Shown: piece by piece, positions 10,301-17,949 of the stretch
How positions within the stretch are numbered: position 1 is the stretch's first letter
How the letters are laid out: each line of letters starts with the position of its first letter
From: Cohnella sp. GbtcB17
GTDB lineage: Bacteria; Bacillota; Bacilli; Paenibacillales; Paenibacillaceae
Assembly (NCBI RefSeq): GCF_019091135.1
Contig: NZ_JAGXJW010000001.1
Coordinates: 112,885 to 176,884 of the forward strand
Direction of reading: 5' to 3'
DNA: 64,000 nt
Program-made: the position numbers and the translations under genes
The notes under the pieces: generated by a model
Database searches by the model: none
What the model was told of the DNA's origin: nothing
Seen by the model: only the letters and a program-made list of their open reading frames with translations

Positions 10301-11150
10301 GTACATGTACAAGTATTACGAACGGGCGCTGGCGGGAGAAAGCTTCCGCCGGGTGGCCGTGCCGCTCGCGCTGGCGGGTCTGTTCTTCGGTCTCGGGGCC
10401 GCGAGCAAGTGGATCGATATTTACGCGGGGGGCGGACTTGCGGTGTTGTTCGCGATCACGCTGTGGCGGCGCCGGGCGGAGCATGCTTTCCTGCTGCGCA
10501 CCGTGCTGTGGTGCGTGCCGTTTTTCCTGGCCGTGCCCGCGTTGATCTACACGGCGAGCTATATTCCGTTTTTCCTCGTACCGGGCCCGGGGCATGGTTT
10601 CCACGACATGCTGACCTATCAGAAGTTTATGTACAACTACCACGCGCATCTGGTGGCTACCCATCCGTTCGCGTCGAGCTGGTGGGAATGGCCGCTGATG
10701 ATCAAACCGATCTGGTATTACGGCGGCACCGTCGCGGCGGATCAGGTGTCGAGCATCGTGGCGATGGGCAATCCGGCCGTCTGGTGGGTCGGCATCGCGG
10801 CCGTCGTGGCATCGATTTTGCTGCTCTTCAAAGGCCGGGCGCGCGACCCGCGGCTCGTCTTCCTGCTGATCGGTCTCGCCGCAGAGTATCTCCCGTGGGT
10901 CGGCGTGTCCCGCTTGACGTTTATCTATCATTTTTTTGCGAGCGTGCCCTTCATCATTCTTCTGATCGTTTACGTATTGAAGGAAGGCAGGGATCACGGG
11001 CGGCTCTCGCGCGATCACGTCTACGGCTACCTTGGAGCGACGCTGCTGCTGTTCGTGCTGTTCTATCCGATTCTGTCCGGCATGACCGTGGACAAATCGT
11101 ATGTCGTTCATGCGCTCCGCTGGTTCAATTCCTGGATTTTTAACGGGTAA
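7356..11150 (+). CDS. Membrane glycosyltransferase fusion: N-terminal lectin-like domain, GT-C module, discoidin-like insert, second PMT/GT39-like module
   Basis: This protein has 1264 residues. The start at 7356 follows a G-rich ribosome site and opens with a signal-like hydrophobic stretch. Residues about 30-190 form an exported beta-sandwich like CBM4/9. A membrane span near 222 leads into a first polytopic module (about 255-650) with a loop containing FVDYPPGY, typical of GT-C sugar transferases. A low-complexity Ala/Lys/Ser linker (about 660-705) follows, then one span and a discoidin (F5/8 C)-like domain (about 740-850). The second polytopic module carries YETTHPPLGK (H896), the loop of the dolichyl-phosphate-mannose protein mannosyltransferase (GT39) family. 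GT39 enzymes usually have one such membrane domain, so this looks like two transferases joined. It may glycosylate exported S-layer or wall proteins using lipid-linked sugar. The acceptor and sugar are unknown. Confidence 0.7.
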   Translation: MRRTIGVWMLALLLGVLGCAGGVSAAYAEETAALIRNGGAESAASGSGQPDGWTQDIYAADANGAAVSTLTVGQDGGHSGQAYLSVASAGENDARWIQTVPVEADAVYKLSGWIRVAGGLADRTGGNLSVLGIAAPFPAVGDTQGEWRQVEWYGKTGADQTSITVAARLGSYGSLNSGRADFDDIMLEKLAEAPAGAVVIPLWPEAYAAAAAGGEGAGGGHGTYTAMMFLMAAAYAALSWGIVSYLRRRGEATLPVGGKPRAAGGAVWLLFAGALLIRAACAPIMQGHPIDALDFYFWANHAYEAGLHGFYTADIFVDYPPGYIYVLYVVGVLQKLMHIGYPSAGSALLLKLPSIAADLAASYVLLRLARPRFGAAAGAAIASLYLFNPMVFHNSVVWGQIDSFLALFILLAVWGIAAGKLPYATAAVVAAVLIKPQAIVAIPVLLLALAVRRSRRAWGESLLYGAAVFILLVLPFSIHQSPDWIVERYKAMFDSYPYATLNAANLYGLLGLNGVKVSAAMAFWSNLSVVLIVAYIVWLAWRHRKLEAAPRWAYLAYLTFLLVFALKTSMHERYGYPAVALALLAFILLKDRRLLWMFLGLTFTHFADAAYVLYFGLDKNYYLSATDGFFRFLSLVNLAISAYAVYVGWTLDKGKALAAAPAATAASAKGGKGGALSNTASAKNASSKSTATSPAFATAISASDAKFSRLDRLLVGGLTLVYGIIALVNLGSMRAPESGWTPAAPASAIVYDFGEPQAVASVIWFGGTRDEGRAEDSTIELSQSADGSNWTSALSFVLNGGSVFQWKEQPVAINQRYVRVTASNPGWTLYELAFRDAEGRSLTPAKTSEGGNALIDEPGDVPKKPSYLNSMYFGEIYHGRTAYEFLHHIEPYETTHPPLGKGLMALGVSLFGMNPFGWRIMGTLLGIAMIPLMYLLAKRMFGRTELAFAAAFLLTFDFMHFTQTRIATVDVYGVFFILLMYVYMYKYYERALAGESFRRVAVPLALAGLFFGLGAASKWIDIYAGGGLAVLFAITLWRRRAEHAFLLRTVLWCVPFFLAVPALIYTASYIPFFLVPGPGHGFHDMLTYQKFMYNYHAHLVATHPFASSWWEWPLMIKPIWYYGGTVAADQVSSIVAMGNPAVWWVGIAAVVASILLLFKGRARDPRLVFLLIGLAAEYLPWVGVSRLTFIYHFFASVPFIILLIVYVLKEGRDHGRLSRDHVYGYLGATLLLFVLFYPILSGMTVDKSYVVHALRWFNSWIFNG

Positions 11151-11164
11151 GGAGGGTAGAGCGG

Positions 11165-11407
11165 ATGACGACGGAGAAAACGAACGCCCAGCGCGAAGAT
11201 GCGGAAGAAATGCCGTCCGATCGCGCCGACCGCGACCGCTGCCCGCTCTGCGGCGGGCCGAACGGCTGCGCGATCGAGGCGGGCAAGCCTGCCGAGTCCT
11301 GCTGGTGCATGCTCACGACGATCGGTGAGGACGTCCTCGCTAGCGTGCCGCCGCCGCTTCGAGGGCGAGCCTGCATTTGCCCGGATTGCGCAGCGGGCCG
11401 CAAATAA
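11165..11407 (+). CDS. Small cysteine-rich CWC-type protein
   Basis: This 80-residue protein starts 15 bases after the glycosyltransferase stop with AAGGAGG (11149-11155) overlapping that stop, so it is probably co-transcribed. It has the pattern CPLCGGPNGC, then CWC and a C-terminal CxCPDC, which is the cysteine-rich CWC family signature. This is a likely metal-binding knuckle of unknown role. It has no signal peptide. The family assignment is good; no function can be given. Confidence 0.75.
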   Translation: MTTEKTNAQREDAEEMPSDRADRDRCPLCGGPNGCAIEAGKPAESCWCMLTTIGEDVLASVPPPLRGRACICPDCAAGRK

Positions 11408-11410
11408 ATA

Positions 11411-11450
11411 AAAGGTGTCCGAGCCCCGTCAGGGCTCGGACACCTTTCTT
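11411..11450. terminator. Bidirectional terminator between convergent genes
   Basis: AAAGGTGTCCGAGCCC (11411-11426) pairs perfectly with GGGCTCGGACACCTTT (11432-11447). An A run on the left and T-rich bases on the right let it serve both the CWC gene (+) and the peptidase gene (-). Confidence 0.9.
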
Positions 11451-11452
11451 TA

Positions 11453-12100
11453 TTATGCCTTGCCGCCTGCCTGTGGCGTCGACTCCTCCGCGAGCCGGAG
11501 ATCCTCGGGCGGCCGGTGTCCGCGCTGCAGCTCCGGGATGGACAGGCCGAAGTCCATCTGCAGGTGCGGATAATCCGGGAAGCTCTCCCAGTCGCCGCCC
11601 CAGGAGAAGCCGAGCCGCTTGGCGATCCCGACGACTTCCATCCAGTCGGCTTTCCCGTTGCGATTGCCGTCGTATTCCATGTCCCAGAGCACATCGCCGT
11701 TTTTTGCGCGAATCGCGAAGTCGATGGCCAAGCCGTAGTTATGATACGATTGGCCGCCTTTGGCATTCGTCACGATGTTGCCGGGAGCGCTCCGTCCTTT
11801 GCGATAGAGCGCATCCTGCTCGGTCTCGCTGCGAAAGCCGTCCGTAATCGCGATCCGGATGCCCAACGCTTCGGCCTCGGCCTTTAATGTCTTCATCTTC
11901 TCGGCGACGACCGGGTGCAGGGAGACGACCGGAGGCACTTCGCGCCACAGCTCGGCGGGCAGCAGCAATTTGACGGCCGGCAAGTTCGCGGCGACGATCA
12001 GCGCGATGGCGACGCAAGCGGCCAGCAGCAGGCGACTGCGCCTGCGGGCGGGGGCCGTTCGTTTTCTCGCCAGCGATGCGCCGGAAGGTTCCAGGTTCAT
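11453..12100 (-). CDS. M15-family cell-wall peptidase, CwlK/VanY-like
   Basis: This 215-residue protein has an N-terminal membrane anchor (about residues 23-40) after a basic stretch, so the catalytic domain is outside the membrane. The sequence runs TDGFRS, EQ..LY..GR, then SYHNYGLAIDF and DYPHLQM. H120, D127 and H179 fit the zinc ligands of M15 peptidases. The motif spacing resembles CwlK (L-alanyl-D-glutamate endopeptidase) more than VanY (D,D-carboxypeptidase), but the two cannot be separated with certainty here. The ATG at 12100 is preceded by GGAAG at 8 bases; a TTG one codon upstream is a possible alternative. The gene stands alone and converges with the CWC gene. Confidence 0.85.
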   Translation of the reverse strand: MNLEPSGASLARKRTAPARRRSRLLLAACVAIALIVAANLPAVKLLLPAELWREVPPVVSLHPVVAEKMKTLKAEAEALGIRIAITDGFRSETEQDALYRKGRSAPGNIVTNAKGGQSYHNYGLAIDFAIRAKNGDVLWDMEYDGNRNGKADWMEVVGIAKRLGFSWGGDWESFPDYPHLQMDFGLSIPELQRGHRPPEDLRLAEESTPQAGGKA

Positions 12101-12154
12101 CAATCTCTTCCTTTCGAATCTATCTTTGCTTTCTATTATTCTCCGATATGCGAT

Positions 12155-12994
12155 TCATAATCCTAGCCTTCTCTTCACAAGAAAATGTTCAAGCTTAGAT
12201 CTTGTTGCTGCGAGCGGTGTGTATATCATCACTTTCATATCAGGATCGTTCGGAAATTGCAAAGTGATTTGATCAAACTCCAGGTTTCCCATGTCAGGAT
12301 GCTCCACTTCTTTAAGTCTCTCCAGAGAGCTGGGGGTCTCATGCTGCAGCCATAGCCAATCAAATTCCGGACTTGCGCGTTTAAGATCCTCAATCAATTC
12401 GGCAAACGACGGATCTTCAGCGTAGCGGGCTGCCGCTGCATGAAACTCTGCGATGATGGCCGCAGCCTTTTGGTCAAAATCTTTAAAGCGTGCTCTCCAT
12501 ACCAAGTCCGTAAAGTACCGCCAGACTAAGTTAAGTTGATAGGGTGGGGCTGCTGGGGCAATAGAAAAAATCTCACTTGCGGCCTCATTCCAGGCCACAA
12601 AATCCCAGCGTCTTCCCAAAACATATGCGGGGTTCGGCGTAAGGTCATCCAGCATCCTTTGAAATGCTGATCCGATGCTTTCTTCATGAGGCGACGAGGA
12701 AGGAGGAAGTGATTCTCCTGCAAGAAAAAAAAGGTGGCGTCGCTCATTAGGACCGAGCTTTAAAGCCGTAGATAGACTTTCCAATACTTGTGTCGATGGA
12801 TGGACATCACGCCCTTGCTCCAACCAAACGTACCAGGATGTGCCGATATTCGATAGTTGGGCGACCTCTTCCCGACGCAAGCCGGCTGTCCGACGGCGTG
12901 CCCCGGTCGGCAATCCTACATCTGCAGGAGAAAGGCTGGCCCTCCGTTTACGCAAAAAATGTCCGAGAGACGAACGGCGCTCGCTATCGTTCAT
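12155..12994 (-). CDS. MmyB-type helix-turn-helix transcriptional regulator
   Basis: This 279-residue protein has an N-terminal XRE-like helix-turn-helix (about residues 10-75, with RRTAGLRREEVAQLSNI and WYVWLEQGR) and a C-terminal PAS-like ligand pocket (VLGRRWDFVAWNEAA, later FPNDPDMKVMIYTP), which is the MmyB regulator layout. Family members bind small hydrophobic ligands and are commonly encoded divergently from short-chain dehydrogenases; the same arrangement is seen here with the gene at 13143. The start is fixed by AAGGAGGG 7-8 bases upstream of ATG 12994. It probably controls the divergent dehydrogenase and itself. Confidence 0.9.
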   Translation of the reverse strand: MNDSERRSSLGHFLRKRRASLSPADVGLPTGARRRTAGLRREEVAQLSNIGTSWYVWLEQGRDVHPSTQVLESLSTALKLGPNERRHLFFLAGESLPPSSSPHEESIGSAFQRMLDDLTPNPAYVLGRRWDFVAWNEAASEIFSIAPAAPPYQLNLVWRYFTDLVWRARFKDFDQKAAAIIAEFHAAAARYAEDPSFAELIEDLKRASPEFDWLWLQHETPSSLERLKEVEHPDMGNLEFDQITLQFPNDPDMKVMIYTPLAATRSKLEHFLVKRRLGL

Positions 12995-13044
12995 TTTTAA
13001 TCCCTCCTTGCCTGTTACTAGGAAACCTATGATCAAGCGGCTTC

Positions 13045-13094
13045 TCGTCAATCGTGTATGAGCAAATTATACTCGGTCGTAGAAAAGGCTTCAA
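13045..13094. promoter_or_regulatory. Overlapping divergent promoters of the MmyB-type regulator and the dehydrogenase
   Basis: On the minus strand TTGAAG (13089-13094), a 17-bp spacer and TATAAT (13066-13071) form a good sigma-A promoter for the regulator. On the plus strand TCGTCA (13045-13050), 17 bp and TATACT (13068-13073) form a weaker promoter for the dehydrogenase. The two -10 boxes share bases, so both promoters can hardly be open at once. No operator was identified. Confidence 0.55.
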
Positions 13095-13142
13095 TTTCGC
13101 CGGAGTCTTTCAAAAAACGACCTGCTATAAAGGAGACAGACC

Positions 13143-13937
13143 ATGACAATAACAACCGTTCGCAAAAATAACCTATCCGAGGGAATGCTAAGCAATAAGA
13201 TAGCACTAGTTACAGGAGCCAGCCGGGGTATAGGTGCAGCCGCAGCCAAGCTATTCGCCGAAGAAGGAGCGGCGGTGACGCTCGTCGCAAGAACAGAATC
13301 GGCTCTACGTTCTGTCGTTGAGGAAATTATCGCAAAAGGCGGCAAAGCCGATTATATTGTAGCTGATCTGGCCGATCCCGCCAGCATCATACAGGCGATT
13401 CAAACGACCATTGATCGTCACGGTCGTCTGGATATAGCATTTAATAATGCGGGGGTTGCGACTCCCGTTTCCTCAATTACAGAAATTACAGAGCAGGACT
13501 TTGATCTGCTTCAGGCAGTAAATTACAAAGGAATCTGGGTGGCTATGAAGGCGGAAATTAAAGCGATGCTCAATACAGCAGGTGCAGGTGCCATTGTCAA
13601 TAACAGCAGCGTGGGCAGCTTCAGAGGTAATCCGGGATTATCTGTCTACGGGGCCGGCAAACGGGCCGTTAATAGCCTCACCGAAACAGCTGCCGTTGAA
13701 TTCGGGCCTTCAGGCATCCGGGTAAATGCGATTGGGCCAGGTACCACCATGACGGAGATGATTGGACAATTGGTTGCCCAAGATCCGGAAATTATCGAAA
13801 AAAGCAACGCAGCGACGCCTCTTCGACGTGCTGCCGATCCTCATGAGATCGCTCAAGCGGCCGCCTGGCTATTAAGCGATCGCGCCTCTTTCGTCACAGG
13901 CGTCGTTCTACCGGTCGACGGTGGCGCAAGAGCGTAA
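13143..13937 (+). CDS. Short-chain dehydrogenase/reductase (SDR), divergent from the MmyB-type regulator
   Basis: This 264-residue protein is a classical SDR. TGASRGIG at 24-31 is the nucleotide-binding loop, NNAG is the structural motif, and a Ser followed by YGAGK (Y169, K173) forms the catalytic set. AAAGGAG lies close upstream of ATG 13143, so this start is preferred, although an internal Met at codon 15 would give the more usual SDR N-terminus. The substrate cannot be told from sequence. Its position beside an MmyB regulator suggests induction by a small hydrophobic compound. Confidence 0.88.
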   Translation: MTITTVRKNNLSEGMLSNKIALVTGASRGIGAAAAKLFAEEGAAVTLVARTESALRSVVEEIIAKGGKADYIVADLADPASIIQAIQTTIDRHGRLDIAFNNAGVATPVSSITEITEQDFDLLQAVNYKGIWVAMKAEIKAMLNTAGAGAIVNNSSVGSFRGNPGLSVYGAGKRAVNSLTETAAVEFGPSGIRVNAIGPGTTMTEMIGQLVAQDPEIIEKSNAATPLRRAADPHEIAQAAAWLLSDRASFVTGVVLPVDGGARA

Positions 13938-13980
13938 TTCCAAGGCAATGTTACCGGATGCCGGAAAACAATTATAGATC

Positions 13981-14010
13981 AAAAGAGATGGCGTAATCGT
14001 CATCTCTTTT
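13981..14010. terminator. Bidirectional terminator between convergent SDR genes
   Basis: AAAAGAGATG (13981-13990) pairs with CATCTCTTTT (14001-14010) around a 10-base loop. The A and T tracts lie within the stem ends. Confidence 0.85.
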
Positions 14011-14043
14011 GTCGTCGCTAAAAAGCGACATTCCCCTTTGATT

Positions 14044-14883
14044 CTAAAAGGAAGTAGATAAGGTCAAATGCTTATTGCTGTCCAAGTCGTGCAACACATG
14101 CTTGATCTTTTCATGCGCCGCTTTATAAGCATCGGGTCCTAAAAACAGATGCAGCGGAGGCGTGGAGGTGGAGGCGACTTGCATTAAAACTTCAGCGGCC
14201 TTTGCGGGATCTCCCTGCTGTTTGCCCGACATGTCGAGATAACGATCGATTGAAGCCTGTGCTTCCGTATATGCAGGTATTGGATTCGGCGAGACGGCCA
14301 GCGATTGTTCGGTCAGGAAGCTGGTACGGAAAGCGCCGGGATAAACGACGGTAGCCGATACGCCGAACGGCTTCATCTCGGCAGCCAAAGCCTCCGTAAG
14401 GCCAGTTACGGCGAATTTGGTAGCGGAGTAGCTGCCCCAACCGGTATAACCGCCTGTGAACCCGCCGATGGAGGACATATTAAAAACGTGACCCTGCCTC
14501 GCTTTTCTAAAATGCGGAATGGCATGTCGCAGCACGTTCATGATGCTGAATACGTTGATGTCGAAGTGGTCGCGTATCTCTTGGTCGGTCAGCGATTCGA
14601 ACGTTCCCTGCAGTCCATAGCCGGCGTTATTGACGACGACATCGATATGGCCGAATTTGGCGATGACAGCTGTAATGGCGGCTTCAACCTCTCGCTCATG
14701 GGCAAGGTTCACGTGTAAGGGCAGAAACCGATCCGTTTCCCGAGTACCGACCGCCGTCACTAGCGCATCCAGATTTCTTGACGTCGCAGCAACCAGGCAG
14801 CCTGCCGCCAACAGCTTTTGAGTTAGTGCCAGCCCTAAGCCTTTAGACGCTCCTGTTACGAACCATACTCTGGGATGCTTCAT
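14044..14883 (-). CDS. Short-chain dehydrogenase/reductase
   Basis: This 279-residue classical SDR has TGASKGLG at residues 10-17, NNAGYG, an SSIGG strand and YSATK for catalysis. AGGAGG lies 10 bases before ATG 14883. It lies 43 bases downstream of the Atu4866-like gene on the same strand, so the two form an operon. The AraC regulator at 15347 is divergent from this pair. The C-terminal half resembles SDRs of the type annotated as oxidoreductases acting on small aldehydes or ketones, but the substrate is unknown. Confidence 0.88.
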   Translation of the reverse strand: MKHPRVWFVTGASKGLGLALTQKLLAAGCLVAATSRNLDALVTAVGTRETDRFLPLHVNLAHEREVEAAITAVIAKFGHIDVVVNNAGYGLQGTFESLTDQEIRDHFDINVFSIMNVLRHAIPHFRKARQGHVFNMSSIGGFTGGYTGWGSYSATKFAVTGLTEALAAEMKPFGVSATVVYPGAFRTSFLTEQSLAVSPNPIPAYTEAQASIDRYLDMSGKQQGDPAKAAEVLMQVASTSTPPLHLFLGPDAYKAAHEKIKHVLHDLDSNKHLTLSTSF

Positions 14884-14926
14884 CAGATAAGAACCTCCTG
14901 TATTAACGGGGTTTCGATAGAAACGT

Positions 14927-15181
14927 TTATATTTCCCGATAAAAAATCATGCCCCCGTGGTAGAGAATGCCGTCTCGAAACTCTCCGTCGGCAGTGAAGC
15001 CGGTATCGTCCACATAGTCGATATGATCTCCCTTAATGGTATAGCTGCCCTGATAAGCGCTTTTCCGATTGCCGCGAGCCTCGTCGTAGCGACCATTCGG
15101 CAGAAGCGCTTGACGAACGTAACCGTCCCGGGTAACCCACATGCCGACATAGGATTGTTGTTCGCCTTTGTTGTTTTCCAT
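14927..15181 (-). CDS. Atu4866-domain small protein
   Basis: This 84-residue protein has YVGMWVTRDGYVRQALLPNG, then RYDEARGNRKSAYQG, DYVDDTGFTADG and LYHGGMIFYR, which together match the Agrobacterium Atu4866 family almost throughout. The family forms a small beta-barrel of unknown function and is often next to an SDR and an AraC regulator, as here. AAAGGAGG lies 8 bases before ATG 15181. It is the first gene of the operon with the dehydrogenase at 14044. Confidence 0.85.
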   Translation of the reverse strand: MENNKGEQQSYVGMWVTRDGYVRQALLPNGRYDEARGNRKSAYQGSYTIKGDHIDYVDDTGFTADGEFRDGILYHGGMIFYREI

Positions 15182-15346
15182 TTTGATTTCCTCCTTTGAT
15201 GAATAAGGGTAAGCATTTCAGTGACTTCAGTATGTAATAAATAAGAGGCTGCCCGGTAGACGAATCCAGTTGAGTTCTTGCATAATACTCCAAATCGGAA
15301 TAAAATAATTCGCAAATGGGGCGAGGAAGGAGCTTGTGAGGAGACG

Positions 15347-16264
15347 ATGACAGAGGCTGACGAGATCGTTAAAAAGCAGAAGGAATTGGCTTTTATTATC
15401 GATCGATATCCTGAAGGAACGCATGCTACGACCATTTCTTCCTTAAAATTTATTCGCTCCGACGGAGCGTCCCAACCGATCTATTCGATTTATAATCCAT
15501 CCCTTTGTATCGTTGCACAAGGATCCAAGTTGATTATGCTGGGGCAAGAGAGTTATCGATACGATCCCGCATCCTATCTGGTCGCCTCCGTCCATTTGCC
15601 GATTACCGGACAGATCATCCAGGCCACGCCGCAGCATCCTTACCTTAGTCTTCAACTGGATTTTAGTACGGATCAGATCGTAGATATGATCAAAGAGTTC
15701 AACACGGAGCGGAATCTTAAGGAAACTCCCAGACGCGGCCTTGTTGTAAGTCAAACGAGCCCGTCCCTGCTCGAGGCCGTATTGAGGTTAGTCCGTCTGT
15801 TGGACACGCCGCAGGATATCCCTGCGCTTGCTCCTCTGGTCATCCGTGAGATTCTGTATCGGATTTTACAGGATGAGCAGGGCGCTGCCGTCCTGCAGTT
15901 CGCCGTGGCCGGCAGTAATGCCCAACGAATCGCGAAGGTCATTCATCTCATCAACCGCGATTTCGCCAAGCCTTTGCGTATTGACGAGCTGGCCAAAGCT
16001 GTAAGCATGAGCGCGTCTTCCTTGCACGCTCATTTCAAGGAAGTTACCGCTATGAGCCCCTTGCAGTATCAAAAACAAGTGAGGCTGCAGGAAGCTCGCC
16101 GTTTATTGCTATCGGATACACCGGGAGCCGCGAATGCGGGATTCCAAGTGGGCTACGATAGTCCGTCCCAATTCAGCCGCGAATATGCCCGAATGTTCGG
16201 GCAGCCTCCCTTAAGCGATATCAAACGCCTTCGCGAGTCTTTATCCTTGCAGGACGCTAAGTAA
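15347..16264 (+). CDS. AraC-family transcriptional regulator with AraC_N domain
   Basis: This 305-residue protein has an N-terminal cupin-like AraC_N domain (YSIYNPSLCIVAQGSK, then YLVASVHLPITGQI) and a C-terminal pair of helix-turn-helix units (MSASSLHAHFKEVT, then NAGFQVGYDSPSQFSREYARMFG). ATG 15347 follows GAGGAG by a few bases. An upstream TTG in frame is less likely. It is divergent from the Atu4866/SDR operon and is the obvious candidate regulator of it, probably responding to a small molecule. Confidence 0.9.
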   Translation: MTEADEIVKKQKELAFIIDRYPEGTHATTISSLKFIRSDGASQPIYSIYNPSLCIVAQGSKLIMLGQESYRYDPASYLVASVHLPITGQIIQATPQHPYLSLQLDFSTDQIVDMIKEFNTERNLKETPRRGLVVSQTSPSLLEAVLRLVRLLDTPQDIPALAPLVIREILYRILQDEQGAAVLQFAVAGSNAQRIAKVIHLINRDFAKPLRIDELAKAVSMSASSLHAHFKEVTAMSPLQYQKQVRLQEARRLLLSDTPGAANAGFQVGYDSPSQFSREYARMFGQPPLSDIKRLRESLSLQDAK

Positions 16265-16403
16265 TTTGAAGCGCCATCGTCGTCGTTGTCGTCGTCGATC
16301 CGTAAGGTTCAGACGAAGCCTATTACACGGACGTGGCATCGATGGAGTATGAACCACGACAGCAAAAGCAAGAATGAGTCGAAGCGAAGCGGGCCACCAT
16401 CCA

Positions 16404-17192
16404 TTATTGAGATCGTTCTAAATATACATCATCAAGAAAATTGATTGAGACGCGTTCTGCTGCCTCCTTGGGCGATATTTCCGACACATGTCGAAGACGT
16501 TGATACATCCGGATTGTATTTTTTAGCGCATCGTAGCAACTTTCAAAGTTATGGATGGGGACCGTTCCTTTTAGTTCCTCTAAATCATTGAGAGCGTATT
16601 TCTCAAGCTTTCGGACGCCTCTGGGGATAAGGCCGTTATCCATGTGCACCAACGGACCCAACACCGCATTCCGCATAAATGTGAGCGTATCGATAACCTC
16701 GAATAATTCGCCTCTCCCTAACTTTGTCGCGCAGTAATGCACCCATACCCAGAAGCGATCTTCAATCCACTGGTGATTAGGGAAGGGGAAAGAGGGACTC
16801 GTCTTGCTTAAAAACGTTGTAATATCGGAGCCTCTCTCCCACAGAATCAGCGGATTCTCAATTCGGGATTCAAGCTCTTCTAGTTGTACAAATTTAAGGT
16901 CGACATGAAGAGGGGGAGGGCCATATAGACAAATAAGCAATCTGGGTTCCCCGACATGCTCGCCTGTAAATGCAGATAATAGGCTGCCAAGCCTTTCGGC
17001 GATCTGGTGACGTCGTTCCATGATCTCACTTCGAAAAGCATGATCGTAGACGATGATTAAATCCAGATCGCTGTACTCATCCATTTCGCCGTACATCATA
17101 GAGCCGCCTGCAAGGAGACCTACAAGCCGCTGATCGTGACTTACATACGCTGTGGCTTGCTCAATGAATTGATCGTGTAAAGGTAACTTCAT
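16404..17192 (-). CDS. Nucleotidyltransferase-domain protein
   Basis: This 262-residue protein has LLAGGSMMYGEMDEYSDLDL near residues 26-46, the GS...DxD signature of the polymerase-beta-like nucleotidyltransferase fold seen in aminoglycoside adenylyltransferases. A helical C-terminal half follows. Such genes can give antibiotic resistance, but orphans with unknown substrates are common and nothing here identifies one. ATG 17192 has AAGGGG 8 bases upstream; GTG 17201 is an alternative. The 139 bases between this gene and the AraC gene hold nothing recognisable. Confidence 0.75.
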   Translation of the reverse strand: MKLPLHDQFIEQATAYVSHDQRLVGLLAGGSMMYGEMDEYSDLDLIIVYDHAFRSEIMERRHQIAERLGSLLSAFTGEHVGEPRLLICLYGPPPLHVDLKFVQLEELESRIENPLILWERGSDITTFLSKTSPSFPFPNHQWIEDRFWVWVHYCATKLGRGELFEVIDTLTFMRNAVLGPLVHMDNGLIPRGVRKLEKYALNDLEELKGTVPIHNFESCYDALKNTIRMYQRLRHVSEISPKEAAERVSINFLDDVYLERSQ

Positions 17193-17379
17193 GTAAAGCA
17201 CCCCTTAAATAGTGACCCAAAAATGGGTATTACAAGAACATAATATTTCACTAGGATAAGTGTCAAGGGGAATACGTTTACCAAAGCAAGAATCAGTAAA
17301 TGACTCGAATAAATATGACATAAGATGACATGATTAAGTTTTAAAATGAGCTAGAGATCAACGAGAGGAGCAACAAATC

Positions 17380-17949
17380 ATGAACAGAAGAATCATTTTA
17401 GATTTGGCAGTTACTTTGGATGGGTTCATTGAAGGGAAAAATGGCGAAGTGGATTGGTGCATTATGGATCCTGAACTGGAGTTTAATCAATTTCTAAATC
17501 AGATTGATACCATCCTGTATGGAAGAAAAAGCTACGACCAATGGGGACAATACACGCCGAATAATGAAGATTCTGATGCAGACAAACAATTTTGGGCATT
17601 GGTTCATAGCAAAGAGAAATATGTTTTTTCCAGGACACTGCAGGGGACGGATCATAAAGCCGTATTCATAAACGATCATATTCTTGAAGAAGTAAATAAA
17701 ATAAAGCGCAAGCCTGGCAAAGACATCTGGCTATACGGCGGAGCAAATCTGATTACAACGTTTATCCAATTAGGACTTGTGGATGAATTCAGATTATCAG
17801 TTCACCCTCTTGTTTTGGGGGAAGGAAAACCGTTGTTTGCTGATATCAAACATCGGTTGAATTTAAAGTTGGCTCATACAAGAGCGTTCTCCTCAGGCCT
17901 TGTACAGCTCATTTACCATTGGGATGGTGGGGGCCATGAACGTCAATGA
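17380..17949 (+). CDS. RibD C-terminal / dihydrofolate reductase-fold protein
   Basis: This 189-residue protein starts MNRRIILDLAVTLDGFIEGK, contains DTILYGRKSYDQW and later DIWLYGGANLITTF and DEFRLSVHPLVLGEGKPLF. These are the hallmarks of the RibD_C family, a DHFR-like fold including YyaP/YwjB. The natural reaction is unknown; it is probably an NADPH-dependent reductase. The 3' end overlaps the UvrA-like gene by 14 bases, so the two are translationally coupled. GAGAGGAG lies 9 bases before the start. Confidence 0.85.
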   Translation: MNRRIILDLAVTLDGFIEGKNGEVDWCIMDPELEFNQFLNQIDTILYGRKSYDQWGQYTPNNEDSDADKQFWALVHSKEKYVFSRTLQGTDHKAVFINDHILEEVNKIKRKPGKDIWLYGGANLITTFIQLGLVDEFRLSVHPLVLGEGKPLFADIKHRLNLKLAHTRAFSSGLVQLIYHWDGGGHERQ

